Of a stretch of DNA of 64,000 nucleotides, positions 27,041 to 34,765 are shown one piece after another. The DNA is taken from positions 3,486,501-3,550,500 of the forward strand of contig NZ_CP041091.1 of the NCBI RefSeq assembly GCF_006494815.1, in the 5' to 3' direction. A program made the translations under genes and the position numbers. The stretch's first letter is position 1, and each line of letters opens with the position of its first letter. Origin of the DNA: Nocardioides sambongensis (GTDB lineage Bacteria > Actinomycetota > Actinomycetes > Propionibacteriales > Nocardioidaceae). The notes beneath the pieces were generated by a model. That model was not told the DNA's origin. It saw nothing but the letters and a program-made list of their open reading frames with translations, and ran no database searches.

Positions 27041-27231
27041 GGGGATGCTCCGTTGGATCGGTGAGGTCGGATCGGGTGATCTCGTGCCACCACCGTCGGG
27101 GAGCCCGCTGGAGTGGGACTTGGGCCGCACTGGAGCGCGGCTCGAGCCAACCGGGCGAGCCGCCTCGAATCGGACCGAGCCGCTCACGCCGGGCCGCCGG
27201 TCGGCGGCCACCCGCCGGGGAGCGACCTCGC

Positions 27232-27237
27232 TAGGCT
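27232..27237 (+). promoter_or_regulatory. -10 box of a leaderless promoter
   Basis: TAGGCT, then GCAGCG (6 nt), then the ATG at 27244. Confidence 0.5.
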
Positions 27238-27243
27238 GCAGCG

Positions 27244-27594
27244 ATGACCGACCTGGACGCCGTGGAGAGCCGGATCTGGGAGCTCCTCGAGCCCTACCGG
27301 GACGAGCTGGAGGACGCGACCATCTACGGGATGCCGTCGCTGCGGTGGCCGGGCACCGGCAGCCACGACTACTTCGCCGCGGTCCAGCGCAGCGCGAAGA
27401 AGGTCAGCCTCTACGCGATCGCGGTGGACACCTGGCCCGAGGCGCTGGACGGCTCCTCGGAGCAGTTCCGCAAGCGGCGCACCGGCAAGGCGACGTTCTC
27501 CTTCCCGACGCTGGAGGAGGAGACGGCCGTCGAGCTCGAGGCGTTCCTCGCGCGGCTCTACCGGCCCTACCGCGCGCACCACGCCGGCGACTGA
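27244..27594 (+). CDS. DUF1801-type (YdhG-like) small protein
   Basis: 116 residues. The pattern matches small DUF1801 proteins: an N-terminal helix (VESRIWELLEPYRDELE), IYGMPSLRWPGTGSHDYFAAVQRSAK broken as IYGMPSLRW and DYFAAVQRSAKKVSLYAI, then GKATFSFPTLEEE and a C-terminal helix. Function of the family is not settled; some members resemble stress-induced iron-storage-related folds. Leaderless start. It stands alone on the plus strand. Confidence 0.75.
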   Translation: MTDLDAVESRIWELLEPYRDELEDATIYGMPSLRWPGTGSHDYFAAVQRSAKKVSLYAIAVDTWPEALDGSSEQFRKRRTGKATFSFPTLEEETAVELEAFLARLYRPYRAHHAGD

Positions 27595-27625
27595 GGCACG
27601 TCCGGCGAGTGAGGGACGGTCGCGG

Positions 27626-28129
27626 TCAGAGCTCTCGGATGGCCCCGCTCGGCTTCGGCGGCAGGCCCAGGTCCTCGCGCAGGTACGACGTACCCCCGTC
27701 GCGCTCCAGCCGCGCCCGGTAGCGCTCGACCGGGTAGTCCCACGGGTAGCCGTGCACGCCCATCGTCACCAGCGACATCGCGGCGCCGACGAGCAGCAGC
27801 AGGTAGCCGCCGTCGGGGACGATGAAGGCGAGGGCCAGGGCGATCAGCGCGGTGCTCTCGCCGAGGGCGAGCCGCACCATCATCGACGCCTGGAAGCGGG
27901 CCACCCAGCTCTCCCGCGCGGCCCCGGGCGGCACCGCCGGGGCGTTGTAACCGACGACGGTCACCAGCAGGTACGCGGCGGCACCCTCGGCGACCACGAC
28001 GGCCAGCGCCCAGGTCTCGGGGACCGCGAACGGGTCGTCGCCGGTGCCGACCACGAACCACAGGGCGAAGCAGATCAGGACGACCGCGCCGATCATCGAG
28101 CTGGCGAGCATGCGCAGGGTGAGGATCAC
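27626..28129 (-). CDS. hypothetical membrane protein
   Basis: 167 residues with four predicted membrane helices: LRMLASSMIGAVVLICFALW, TWALAVVVAEGAAAYLLVTV, ALGESTALIALALAFIV and GGYLLLLVGAAMSLVTMG, then a cytoplasmic tail ending YLREDLGLPPKPSGAIREL. GTG start at 28129. The gene is convergent with the DUF1801 gene (31 bp apart) and divergent from the next. I do not recognise a characterised family. Confidence 0.7.
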   Translation of the reverse strand: MILTLRMLASSMIGAVVLICFALWFVVGTGDDPFAVPETWALAVVVAEGAAAYLLVTVVGYNAPAVPPGAARESWVARFQASMMVRLALGESTALIALALAFIVPDGGYLLLLVGAAMSLVTMGVHGYPWDYPVERYRARLERDGGTSYLREDLGLPPKPSGAIREL

Positions 28130-28247
28130 GGCTCACTTCCTACCTCATCGACGGTGGGCGGGGCATCGCGGCGAGGGCGAGCGGCTAGGCTGCGGCGGCA
28201 GGCCGCCGCTCGCATCCGGGCGCGGTCACGGCGCGTGGAGGACGAGC

Positions 28248-28946
28248 ATGAACGACATCGTGGTGGGGCTCCTCGCGGTCGCCATCGGTCTCTACCTGTG
28301 CCTGCGCGGCCACTGGGCGATGCGGGTGCTGCTCGCGATCTGGGGCGGGTTCATCGGCTTCGCCCTCGGCGCCGGGATTGTCGACAACGTCACCGGCGAC
28401 GGCTACCTGACCACCCTCACCGGCTGGCTGGTCGGGATCGTGGCGGCCGTGGTCGTCGCGGTCCTCGCCTACCTCTTCTACGCGGTCAGCGTGGTCCTCT
28501 CCATGGTCTCGATGGGCTTCGTGCTGGGCGCGACGGTCGCGGCCGCGCTCGACGTCGAGACCCCCTGGCTGCTCACCGTGTTCGGTGTGGTCGCGGGGCT
28601 GCTGCTCGGGGTGCTCGCGGTGGTCGCCGACCTCCCGGCGCTGCTGCTGGTCCTGCTCAGCGCGGCGTCCGGCACCAGCTTGGTGCTGGGCGGTCTGCTG
28701 CTGATCGTCGACCAGATCACCCTGGACCAGATCAGCGAGGGCCGGGTCGGTGACGAGCACCTGCTCTGGTACGTCGCCTGGCCGGTGCTCTTCGTGATCG
28801 GGATCGTCGTGCAGCTGCGCGACCTGGGCGACGCGCGCGACCGTCAGTTGCGCGAGACCTGGTCCGCCTCCCCCGAGGCTGACCGGGCGTACGCTGGGAG
28901 TGCGCCGCGGAGCGGGCGAGCGGGCGTGGAAGGCGATCGGCGATGA
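28248..28946 (+). CDS. multi-pass membrane protein (DUF4203-like)
   Basis: 232 residues with about seven hydrophobic helices, Gly-rich (GHWAMRVLLAIWGGFIGFALG, LVGIVAAVVVAVLAYLFYAV, LLTVFGVVAGLLLGVLAVVA) and a charged tail. The layout resembles DUF4203/TMEM198-like proteins, of unknown function. ATG at 28248 follows GTGGAGGACGAGC, which decides the start within a longer open frame; a TAGGCT -10 box at 28186-28191 leaves a leader of about 50 nt. It overlaps the next gene by 4 nt. Confidence 0.7.
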   Translation: MNDIVVGLLAVAIGLYLCLRGHWAMRVLLAIWGGFIGFALGAGIVDNVTGDGYLTTLTGWLVGIVAAVVVAVLAYLFYAVSVVLSMVSMGFVLGATVAAALDVETPWLLTVFGVVAGLLLGVLAVVADLPALLLVLLSAASGTSLVLGGLLLIVDQITLDQISEGRVGDEHLLWYVAWPVLFVIGIVVQLRDLGDARDRQLRETWSASPEADRAYAGSAPRSGRAGVEGDRR

Positions 28947-29509
28947 CTCGACTCCTGACCTACTCGATGGGTGTCTCGGTCGACGGCTACGTGGTCGGCC
29001 CGGACGGGCAGTTCGCGTGGACCGACCCCGATCCGGAGGTCTTCGCGCTCGCCACCGACGAGGTGCGGGGCCTGCACACCCACCTGCTGGGCCGGCGGCT
29101 CTATCAGGACATGCTCTTCTGGGAGGGCCGCGAGCAGGACCCGGAGCTCGACGCGGCCGGCCGCGAGTTCGCCACGATCTGGAACGCCCTGCCCAAGGTG
29201 GTCTTCTCCAGCACGCTGCCCTCGGTCCGCGGCAACGCCCGGCTGGCCACCGGCACGCTGAGCGAGGAGGTCGAGCGGCTGCGGGCGGAGCCGGGCGAGG
29301 GTGATCTGGCGATCGGCGGGGCGACGCTCGCCGCCGCTGCGGCCGCGGAGGACCTGATCGACGAGTACCGGATCCGGCTGTGCCCGCTGCTGGTCGGTGG
29401 CGGGTTGCGTTACTTCGACCACGCCGAGCGCAGGGTCGACCTGGAGCTGGTGCAGACCCGCAGGTTCGCCTCGCAGATCCACTACCTGCGCTACCGGGTG
29501 CGCCGCTGA
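28943..29509 (+). CDS. dihydrofolate reductase family protein (RibD C-terminal domain)
   Basis: 188 residues: SMGVSVDGYVVGPDG at the start, LLGRRLYQDMLFW, KVVFSSTL, LAIGGATLAAAA and IRLCPLLVGGGLRYF are the NADPH-binding pattern of RibD-C/DHFR-like reductases. Substrate unknown; most homologues are not true folate enzymes. ATG overlaps the stop of the membrane protein gene (ATGA), implying coupling. Complete. Confidence 0.85.
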   Translation: MTRLLTYSMGVSVDGYVVGPDGQFAWTDPDPEVFALATDEVRGLHTHLLGRRLYQDMLFWEGREQDPELDAAGREFATIWNALPKVVFSSTLPSVRGNARLATGTLSEEVERLRAEPGEGDLAIGGATLAAAAAAEDLIDEYRIRLCPLLVGGGLRYFDHAERRVDLELVQTRRFASQIHYLRYRVRR

Positions 29510-29511
29510 GT

Positions 29512-29662
29512 GAGCCGGGCCGCGTCGGGCTGCCGCCCTGCGCAGAGCAGGAGCAGCTCGAGCATCGGCCCCTCCAGGACCGTGGTGCGGGGCCCCGCGT
29601 CGCGGCCGCGTTCCCAGTCGGTGTCGGTGGCCACCAGCCGGACCCCGCGTCGGCTCAGGTCA
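29512..29662 (-). pseudogene. C-terminal fragment of a maleylpyruvate isomerase-family (DinB-like) protein
   Basis: Minus-strand frame reads GVRLVATDTDWERGRDAGP...GPMLELLLLCAGR and stops at the TGA near 29512. This is the usual C-terminal piece of TIGR03083/TIGR03086-type proteins (GVRLVATDxDW, G-P-x-x-x-LLLxLAGR). Everything N-terminal is missing: the frame switches at about 29662 to DNA that belongs to a different gene fragment on the other strand. Confidence 0.5.
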
Positions 29663-29835
29663 CCAAGCAGACCGCCGGCTTCTTGGTCGACCAGCTGGAG
29701 CGGGCGCGTTATGTGACGCGCGAGATCGAGCGGATCGTCGAGGCCGAGTGGGAGGCCCACCTGGGGGTCGAGCGGATGACCGCGCTGCGCGACGCCCTGC
29801 ACGACCTGCGGGCGCTCACCGATCCGTGGTCCTGA
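29653..29835 (+). pseudogene. fragment of a MarR-family regulator
   Basis: Plus-strand frame reads VTKQTAGFLVDQLERARYV, the recognition helix and start of the wing of MarR regulators, then jumps to TREIERIVEAEWEAHLGVERMTALRDAL, their C-terminal dimer helix. The wing and the helix that should lie between (about 30 residues) are deleted, as is the N-terminus. With the preceding fragment it fills most of the 395-bp gap after 29509. Confidence 0.55.
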
Positions 29836-29904
29836 GACCGGTCAACGCCGTCGTTCACCGGCGGATGGTGCCCGTGGACGACGGCACCGTCGCTCCGAGG
29901 CCCT

Positions 29905-30552
29905 TCAGACCCGCCCGGTGGCCGACGCGAACCCGAGCCAGGTGTGCCGGTTGCGCCACCAGCACCAGCCGACCTTCGGCGCATCCTTGCGTTCGCGCCC
30001 GTCCCGCCCGGTGCCGTTGCTGATCCAGATCGCGGGGGTGCGGGCGTCGTACCCCTTGGTGGTCGGGGTCTTCGGCTTGCGGGAGCCGATGCACATGAAG
30101 CAGTGGTCGGGCGCGAGGCGGTCCGGCTCCTGGAGCAGCCAGCTGATCCCTTCGTTGACCGTGAGCGGAGTCCGCCCGCGCTCGGCGAGGACCGGCTCCG
30201 CCTCCTCCGGCGACCGGTTCCGCAGGTCGTCGCCGCGGTCGACGTCGGTGACCAGATACAGCGCCCGGTCCGGTACGTCGACCCCCGGCACCGCGACGAA
30301 CTCGTCCAGGTCGGTCATGTCCACGACCACGAACCCGGGCCGTCCCGCGCGCTGGAGCAGCGGCGTCAGGCGGCTGGCCGGCACCAGATCGGGATGCACC
30401 GCGAGCACGCCGCCCGGGGTGGCGGGGCCGGCCGCGGCGACCGCGTCACGGGCCGCCGCTCGCAGCCAGGTCGCGTCGCGACCGGAGAGCTCGGCCAGTC
30501 CGAGGCTCAGCAGCACGTCGAGCTGGGCGGTGATGGGGTGGCTGGTGGTCAT
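29905..30552 (-). CDS. DUF5701 family protein
   Basis: 215 residues, soluble. N-terminal helices (ITAQLDVLLSLGLAELSG) are followed by VPASRLTPLLQRAGRPGFVVVDMTDL, ALYLVTDVDRGDDLRNRSPEEAE and, at the end, FMCIGSRKPK and AIWISNGTGRDG...GWCWWRNRHTWLGFAS, a Cys/Trp-rich signature I associate with DUF5701. Function unknown. ATG at 30552; the longer upstream frame is unrelated. Divergent from the next gene. Confidence 0.78.
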   Translation of the reverse strand: MTTSHPITAQLDVLLSLGLAELSGRDATWLRAAARDAVAAAGPATPGGVLAVHPDLVPASRLTPLLQRAGRPGFVVVDMTDLDEFVAVPGVDVPDRALYLVTDVDRGDDLRNRSPEEAEPVLAERGRTPLTVNEGISWLLQEPDRLAPDHCFMCIGSRKPKTPTTKGYDARTPAIWISNGTGRDGRERKDAPKVGWCWWRNRHTWLGFASATGRV

Positions 30553-30684
30553 GGAGTCCTCTCGCCGCGGGTATCGACAGGGATGCAACGTGCGCCACGC
30601 TCCGCGGGTTCCAGCCGACGCTCGACCCGGGCTTCTCCTGGCTCGGACTTGCCAAGCCGGTGCGTCGAGCCGGAGGCTGGCGGT

Positions 30685-31056
30685 ATGGCGGCACTGAACG
30701 GATTCGGACGGCTGATGGGCTGGTCCTGCATCGCGATCGGAGGGATGCAGATCCTCGGCGGGGTCCGGGTGGAGCCCGGGATGGAGGGGGACGCCACCGT
30801 CGACTCCCACCTGCGCTTCATGGGCGCGATCTTCGCCGGCTACGGGCTGAACTGGCTCGCCTCCTCCCGGGAGGAGCCCGACCTGGGCCGGATGCGGCTG
30901 CTGGCCGGGCTGATGGCAGTCGGGGGTGCTTCCCGCCTGGCCACCCGCGCCAGCATCGGCCGGCCGCACCGCTTCCACGACCTGCTGCTCGGGATCGAGG
31001 TCGCGGCGCCGGCCGTGGTCGAGGTGCTCGCCCGGCGCGACGCACGCGCCGGCTGA
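30685..31056 (+). CDS. DUF4345 family small membrane protein
   Basis: 123 residues, four hydrophobic helices; MGWSCIAIGGMQILGG, DSHLRFMGAIFAGYGLNWL, GGASRLATRASIGRPHRFHDLLLGIE (split as GGASRLATRASIG and HRFHDLLLGIE) follow the DUF4345 pattern. Function unknown. ATG at 30685 is preceded by GAGGCT and exactly 6 nt, a weak version of the leaderless arrangement seen elsewhere in the window. Confidence 0.78.
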   Translation: MAALNGFGRLMGWSCIAIGGMQILGGVRVEPGMEGDATVDSHLRFMGAIFAGYGLNWLASSREEPDLGRMRLLAGLMAVGGASRLATRASIGRPHRFHDLLLGIEVAAPAVVEVLARRDARAG

Positions 31057-31137
31057 GGATCCTCCGACCGGGGACGAACCCGGTGGAGCCGTCCCGCGTC
31101 TGGTTGGCGAGAGCGGATCGCCGGATGGGGAGAGGGC

Positions 31138-31668
31138 ATGGACCAGGCCGAGGAGTTCACCGCCTACGTGGAGGCGGCGTGGTCACGGCTGTTCCGCACC
31201 GCCTACGCCCTGACCGGGTCGATCGATGCGGCCGACGACCTGCTGCAGGCATCGTTGATCAAGGTCTATGCGAACTGGCGCCGGGTGCGACGGGCCGATC
31301 AGCAGGACGCCTACGTACGGCGCATCCTGGTCAACCAGGCGACCAGCACGTGGCGGCGGGCCAGCACCCGCCGAGAGGTGGTGACGGACGACCCGTGGCG
31401 CGGAGTCGTGACGCCGGCGACGTCCCCGCCCGACCTCGATGACGAGCTGTGGACGCTGGTGCTCCAGCTGCCCGAGCGGCAGCGCGCGGTGCTGGTGCTC
31501 CGCTACTACGAGGGGCTCTCCGAGCGCGAGATCGCCGACTCGCTGGGCATCGCCCGCGGCACCGTGAAGAGCCTGGCCAGCGCCGCGATGACCAAGCTGC
31601 GTGCCGCACTCGCGGCGGACCCACGCACCCCGGACCAGGACCGCGACGACGTTGGAGGACCCCGATGA
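31138..31668 (+). CDS. SigE-family ECF RNA polymerase sigma factor
   Basis: 176 residues. Region 2: EEFTAYVEAAWSRLFRTAYALTG and DDLLQASLIKVYANW; region 4: LPERQRAVLVLRYYEGLSEREIADSLGI and RGTVKSLASAAMTKL. This is the actinobacterial SigE-type ECF group whose members are usually coupled to a membrane partner gene, as here: the next gene's ATG overlaps this stop. ATG follows GGGGAGAGGGC. The partner probably holds the sigma factor inactive; the signal is unknown. Confidence 0.92.
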   Translation: MDQAEEFTAYVEAAWSRLFRTAYALTGSIDAADDLLQASLIKVYANWRRVRRADQQDAYVRRILVNQATSTWRRASTRREVVTDDPWRGVVTPATSPPDLDDELWTLVLQLPERQRAVLVLRYYEGLSEREIADSLGIARGTVKSLASAAMTKLRAALAADPRTPDQDRDDVGGPR

Positions 31669-32844
31669 GCACCGAGCTGGAGGACCGCCTCACCGCGGTG
31701 TTCGAGGAGCGACTCGACGCGCTGGATCCGGGCGCGCCGGACAGCGCATCCCTGGTCCGCCGGGGCCGGCGTCGGCGCCGCGGACGTGGTGCGGTCGTGC
31801 TGGCGAGCGCCGCCACCGTGGTGGCGCTCGCGCTCGGCGTGGCCGCGGGGAGCGATGGCCCCACCCGCCAGAGCATCTCCGACGGCGTCCCGGTCGCGGC
31901 GAACGGGGCGGCGGGACCGGCCGCGGTGGACGGTCCGACCGGTATCTTCATCACCCGTGACGCCGTGTATCTCGACGGCGAACGGCACGCGGTCGAGACC
32001 GTCTGGGACACCGGCGCCCACGTGAGCGCGCGGGACTCGCCTTCCCCGACCCGGACACCGGTCGACCGACCCTCCTGGACCTCGACGGACGGCTGGTCCC
32101 GCTGGGGCCGGCGCGGCCGGCTGCCCCGGGTGCGACGTACCGCGACTGGGTGGCGGCCGACAGCGGCAGCGGCCTGGTCTCCTGGGCCGAGGAGGACCAG
32201 GCCACCCTGCGCACCGAGATGGTCGTCTGGGACATCGACCAGCAACGTGAGGTCGCCAGGCGTTCGCTGGCCTGCACCCGCACCGCCTTCGACACCAGGA
32301 CCGGCAAGGACCGCGACCTCGGGGTGGACGGCACGCCCCGCCCCGAGAGGACGTCTGGGTGGACTGCCCGTTCCCCTACGTGGTGGCCGACGGCACGGTC
32401 TTCTACGGCGAGGGCGGCAGGTCGCTGGCCTGGGACGTCGCCACCGACACCACCGTGTCCACCGGCAGCATGGTCAGCCAGGCGCACGACCGGGTGGTCG
32501 GCGGCTTCGAGGACCTCGAGGTCGACGTGTCGCGGCTGGCCGGCGACTGGGAGTTCGCCGAGCCGGTGGACGGCTACGAGGGCATCCTGTCCTACGACGG
32601 CGCCTGGTTCCTCGACAACAGCGGCAAGCCGACCATCGTCAACTGGCGCGACCCCGACCAGACCGTCCGCTACGACCCGCCGGGGTCGGTGCGAGCGGCC
32701 ACGTTCGACACCGACGGCAGCGTGTTGGTGGTGACCGAGGAGGACGGGCGGTGGAGCGGCTGGGACTGCCCGGTGGACGCACGGTGCGAGCAGGTCGTCG
32801 CCCCCCAGCGCGCCGAGATCCGGCTGGTGGCCTGGGACCTCTGA
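31665..32844 (+). CDS. membrane-anchored anti-sigma-like protein (two frame changes)
   Basis: About 393 residues if joined. N-terminal cytoplasmic helix (STELEDRLTAVFEERLDAL), basic stretch RRGRRRRRGRG and one membrane helix (AVVLASAATVVALALGVAAG), then an extracytoplasmic beta-rich domain. The reading frame moves near 32035 (to LAFPDPDTGRPTLLDLDGRL) and near 32345 (to DVWVDCPFPYVVADG), and each restored segment continues the same propeller-like pattern (TLRTEMVVWDIDQQREVA, GEGGRSLAWDVATDT, WSGWDCPVDARCEQ). Coupled to the sigma factor by an ATGA overlap. The frame changes are probably missing bases in the assembly. Confidence 0.72.
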
Positions 32845-32958
32845 GTCCGGCGCGAGCACCTCACCGGGGTGAGGGTGCCGGCCCGACGTGCGACGACCGC
32901 CGCCGCACCTGGGGGGCGCGACGGCGGTCGTCGTGGGTCGTGCTGGATCAGCGCCGGG

Positions 32959-34629
32959 TCAGCGGCGACGCTGCTTCGCGGCGAGGTCCTGCACGGAGTG
33001 CGCGATCGCCGGGACGAAGATCTCCAATGCCGCACGCGAGATGTTGTCGATGTCGTCGTTGGCGGAGTGGTAGTTCGGGTCCAGGGCACGACCCGCCGTG
33101 CCGCCGAACACCTCGGCCTCCTCCTCCGTCTTGATCGCGTCCGCGCCGCTGAACAGGCCACCGGCCGGCACGCCGTTCTCGATGAACGCCTGGTAGTCCG
33201 AGCGGCCCGAGTACTCCGAGTCCACCCAGGGCTGCCCGTTGTCGTCGAAGTAGTCGGTGAAGACCGCCTCGAGCTCGGCCGAGCCCTCCGGCACCTCGAC
33301 CGGCGCCTCGTACGTCGACTCGTCGGCGTCGTACACACCGACGGTGTAGTTGATCGAGCCGATCATGTCGAAGTTGAGGTAGGAGCTGATCTGGTCCAGG
33401 CGCTCGGGGTTGTTCTCGACGATGTTGTCGACGTAGTGCGTCGAGCCGACCAGACCGATCTCCTCAGCGCCCCACCAGGCGAAGCGGACGGCATTCTCCA
33501 GCTCCATCTTCGGGCCCTGGGGCTTCGGCTTCTTGCACTTCTTCAGGCCCTTGTTCTTCGGGCCCTTGTCCTTCTTGCACTTGTTCTTGGGGCCCTTGTT
33601 CTTGGCCTTGTCCTTCGCGCCCTTGACCGCGCTCGTGGTGGTCGACCGGCCCTTGTCCTGACCGGTCGCCTTGGCCAGCTGCACCGCGGTCTCGAGGATC
33701 GCGGCCGATCCGGAGCCGTTGTCGTTGATGCCCGCTCCGTCCTCGACGCCGTCGAGGTGGGCTCCGAGCATGACGACGTTGTCCGTGTCGCCGGTGCGGG
33801 TCTGGGCGATCACGTTGAACGTCCGGGTCGTCGACACCGCGGCCTGGATGTTCAGGGTGGCCTCGACCGGGCCCTGGGCCATCGCGTCGAGCAGCGACTG
33901 ACCTTCGGCCTGGGTCACGCCGACGGCCGGTGCGGAACCCTCGAGGGTCCCGCCGAGGGTGCCGTTGAGCGCGCCTTCGGTGTTGTTGTAGACGATCACG
34001 CCGGCGGCGTCCGCAGCACCGGCGGCAGCGGCCTTCTCCGCGAACGAGCAGGCGCCACGGCTGACCACCGCGATGCCACCGGCCGCGTCGACGCCGTCCC
34101 AGGCGGCGGCGTCGCAGCCCAGCGGATCGGCGGGAGCCACGAGGTCGCCGGTGACGCCGCCCTCGGGAGTGGAGGACGAGTACGACATGACGATCGGCTC
34201 GAGCGGGACGCCGGTCACGGTGAGGGAGAAGGCGTCGACGGAGTACTGCTCGGCGCTGAAGTACTGACGCTTGGTCGCATAGCCGGCCGCGCGCAGGGTC
34301 TGCTCGACGTACTTGCCGGATGCTTCGTAGCCGGGGGTGCCGACGGCGCGGTTGCCGTCATTGGCGTCGGCGATCTCCTGGAAGTCCTCCAGTCGATCCA
34401 TCACGGCCTTCGCCTTGACGGTGTCGGCGAAGTCGAACTTGGGATCCTTCTTGCCGCCCTTGGCTGCCGACTCGTGGATCGCCGAGCGTCGCTCGGACTT
34501 GGTGTTGGACTTCTCCGTGCCGTCCACGTCCGGGACGGCGCTGCTGCTCGGCGCGGTGGCGCCGAACGAGAGCAGCAGGCCGCCGGAAACCAGGGCGGCC
34601 GTGGTCGTGAGTGTGCGGGTTCGCCTCAC
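32959..34629 (-). CDS. secreted M28 family metallopeptidase with PA domain
   Basis: 556 residues. Signal peptide MRRTRTLTTTAALVSGGLLL; a PA domain is inserted at about 155-260. The zinc aminopeptidase core shows His291 (LGAHLDGVEDGAG), Asp303 (INDNGSGSAA), Glu389-Glu390 (AWWGAEEIG), Asp421 (NFDMIGS) and a C-terminal His (NYHSANDDI), all five di-zinc ligand positions. Residues 335-375 are an unusual Lys-rich repeat (KNKGPKNK, KDKGPKNKGLKKCKK) inserted between ligands 2 and 3. GTG at 34629 is chosen because GGGAG lies 6 nt upstream and the signal peptide follows. Probably an extracellular aminopeptidase for peptide feeding. Confidence 0.9.
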   Translation of the reverse strand: MRRTRTLTTTAALVSGGLLLSFGATAPSSSAVPDVDGTEKSNTKSERRSAIHESAAKGGKKDPKFDFADTVKAKAVMDRLEDFQEIADANDGNRAVGTPGYEASGKYVEQTLRAAGYATKRQYFSAEQYSVDAFSLTVTGVPLEPIVMSYSSSTPEGGVTGDLVAPADPLGCDAAAWDGVDAAGGIAVVSRGACSFAEKAAAAGAADAAGVIVYNNTEGALNGTLGGTLEGSAPAVGVTQAEGQSLLDAMAQGPVEATLNIQAAVSTTRTFNVIAQTRTGDTDNVVMLGAHLDGVEDGAGINDNGSGSAAILETAVQLAKATGQDKGRSTTTSAVKGAKDKAKNKGPKNKCKKDKGPKNKGLKKCKKPKPQGPKMELENAVRFAWWGAEEIGLVGSTHYVDNIVENNPERLDQISSYLNFDMIGSINYTVGVYDADESTYEAPVEVPEGSAELEAVFTDYFDDNGQPWVDSEYSGRSDYQAFIENGVPAGGLFSGADAIKTEEEAEVFGGTAGRALDPNYHSANDDIDNISRAALEIFVPAIAHSVQDLAAKQRRR

Positions 34630-34633
34630 ATGA

Positions 34634-34660
34634 ATCTCCCGAGGTGCATGCTCGGGAGAT
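34634..34660 (-). promoter_or_regulatory. inverted repeat over the peptidase ribosome-binding site
   Basis: ATCTCCCGAG (34634-34643) and CTCGGGAGAT (34651-34660) are perfect 10-bp arms around GTGCATG. On the minus strand the downstream arm contains the GGGAG Shine-Dalgarno of the M28 gene, so the hairpin would hide it, or the repeat may be an operator. Confidence 0.5.
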
Positions 34661-34765
34661 CGACGGGGACCCGGGCGACAACGCTCCCGAGCGCGCATCG
34701 CCGACCCTTCGGTGCAGCCGAACCTAGGGCCTCTCGGCGACTGTGTGAACCCCCCCGATCCGTCT

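Noticed and set aside
34630-34760. A c-di-AMP-type riboswitch upstream of the secreted peptidase
   Set aside because: Only a simple inverted repeat was found; the conserved blocks of that riboswitch class were not recognised.
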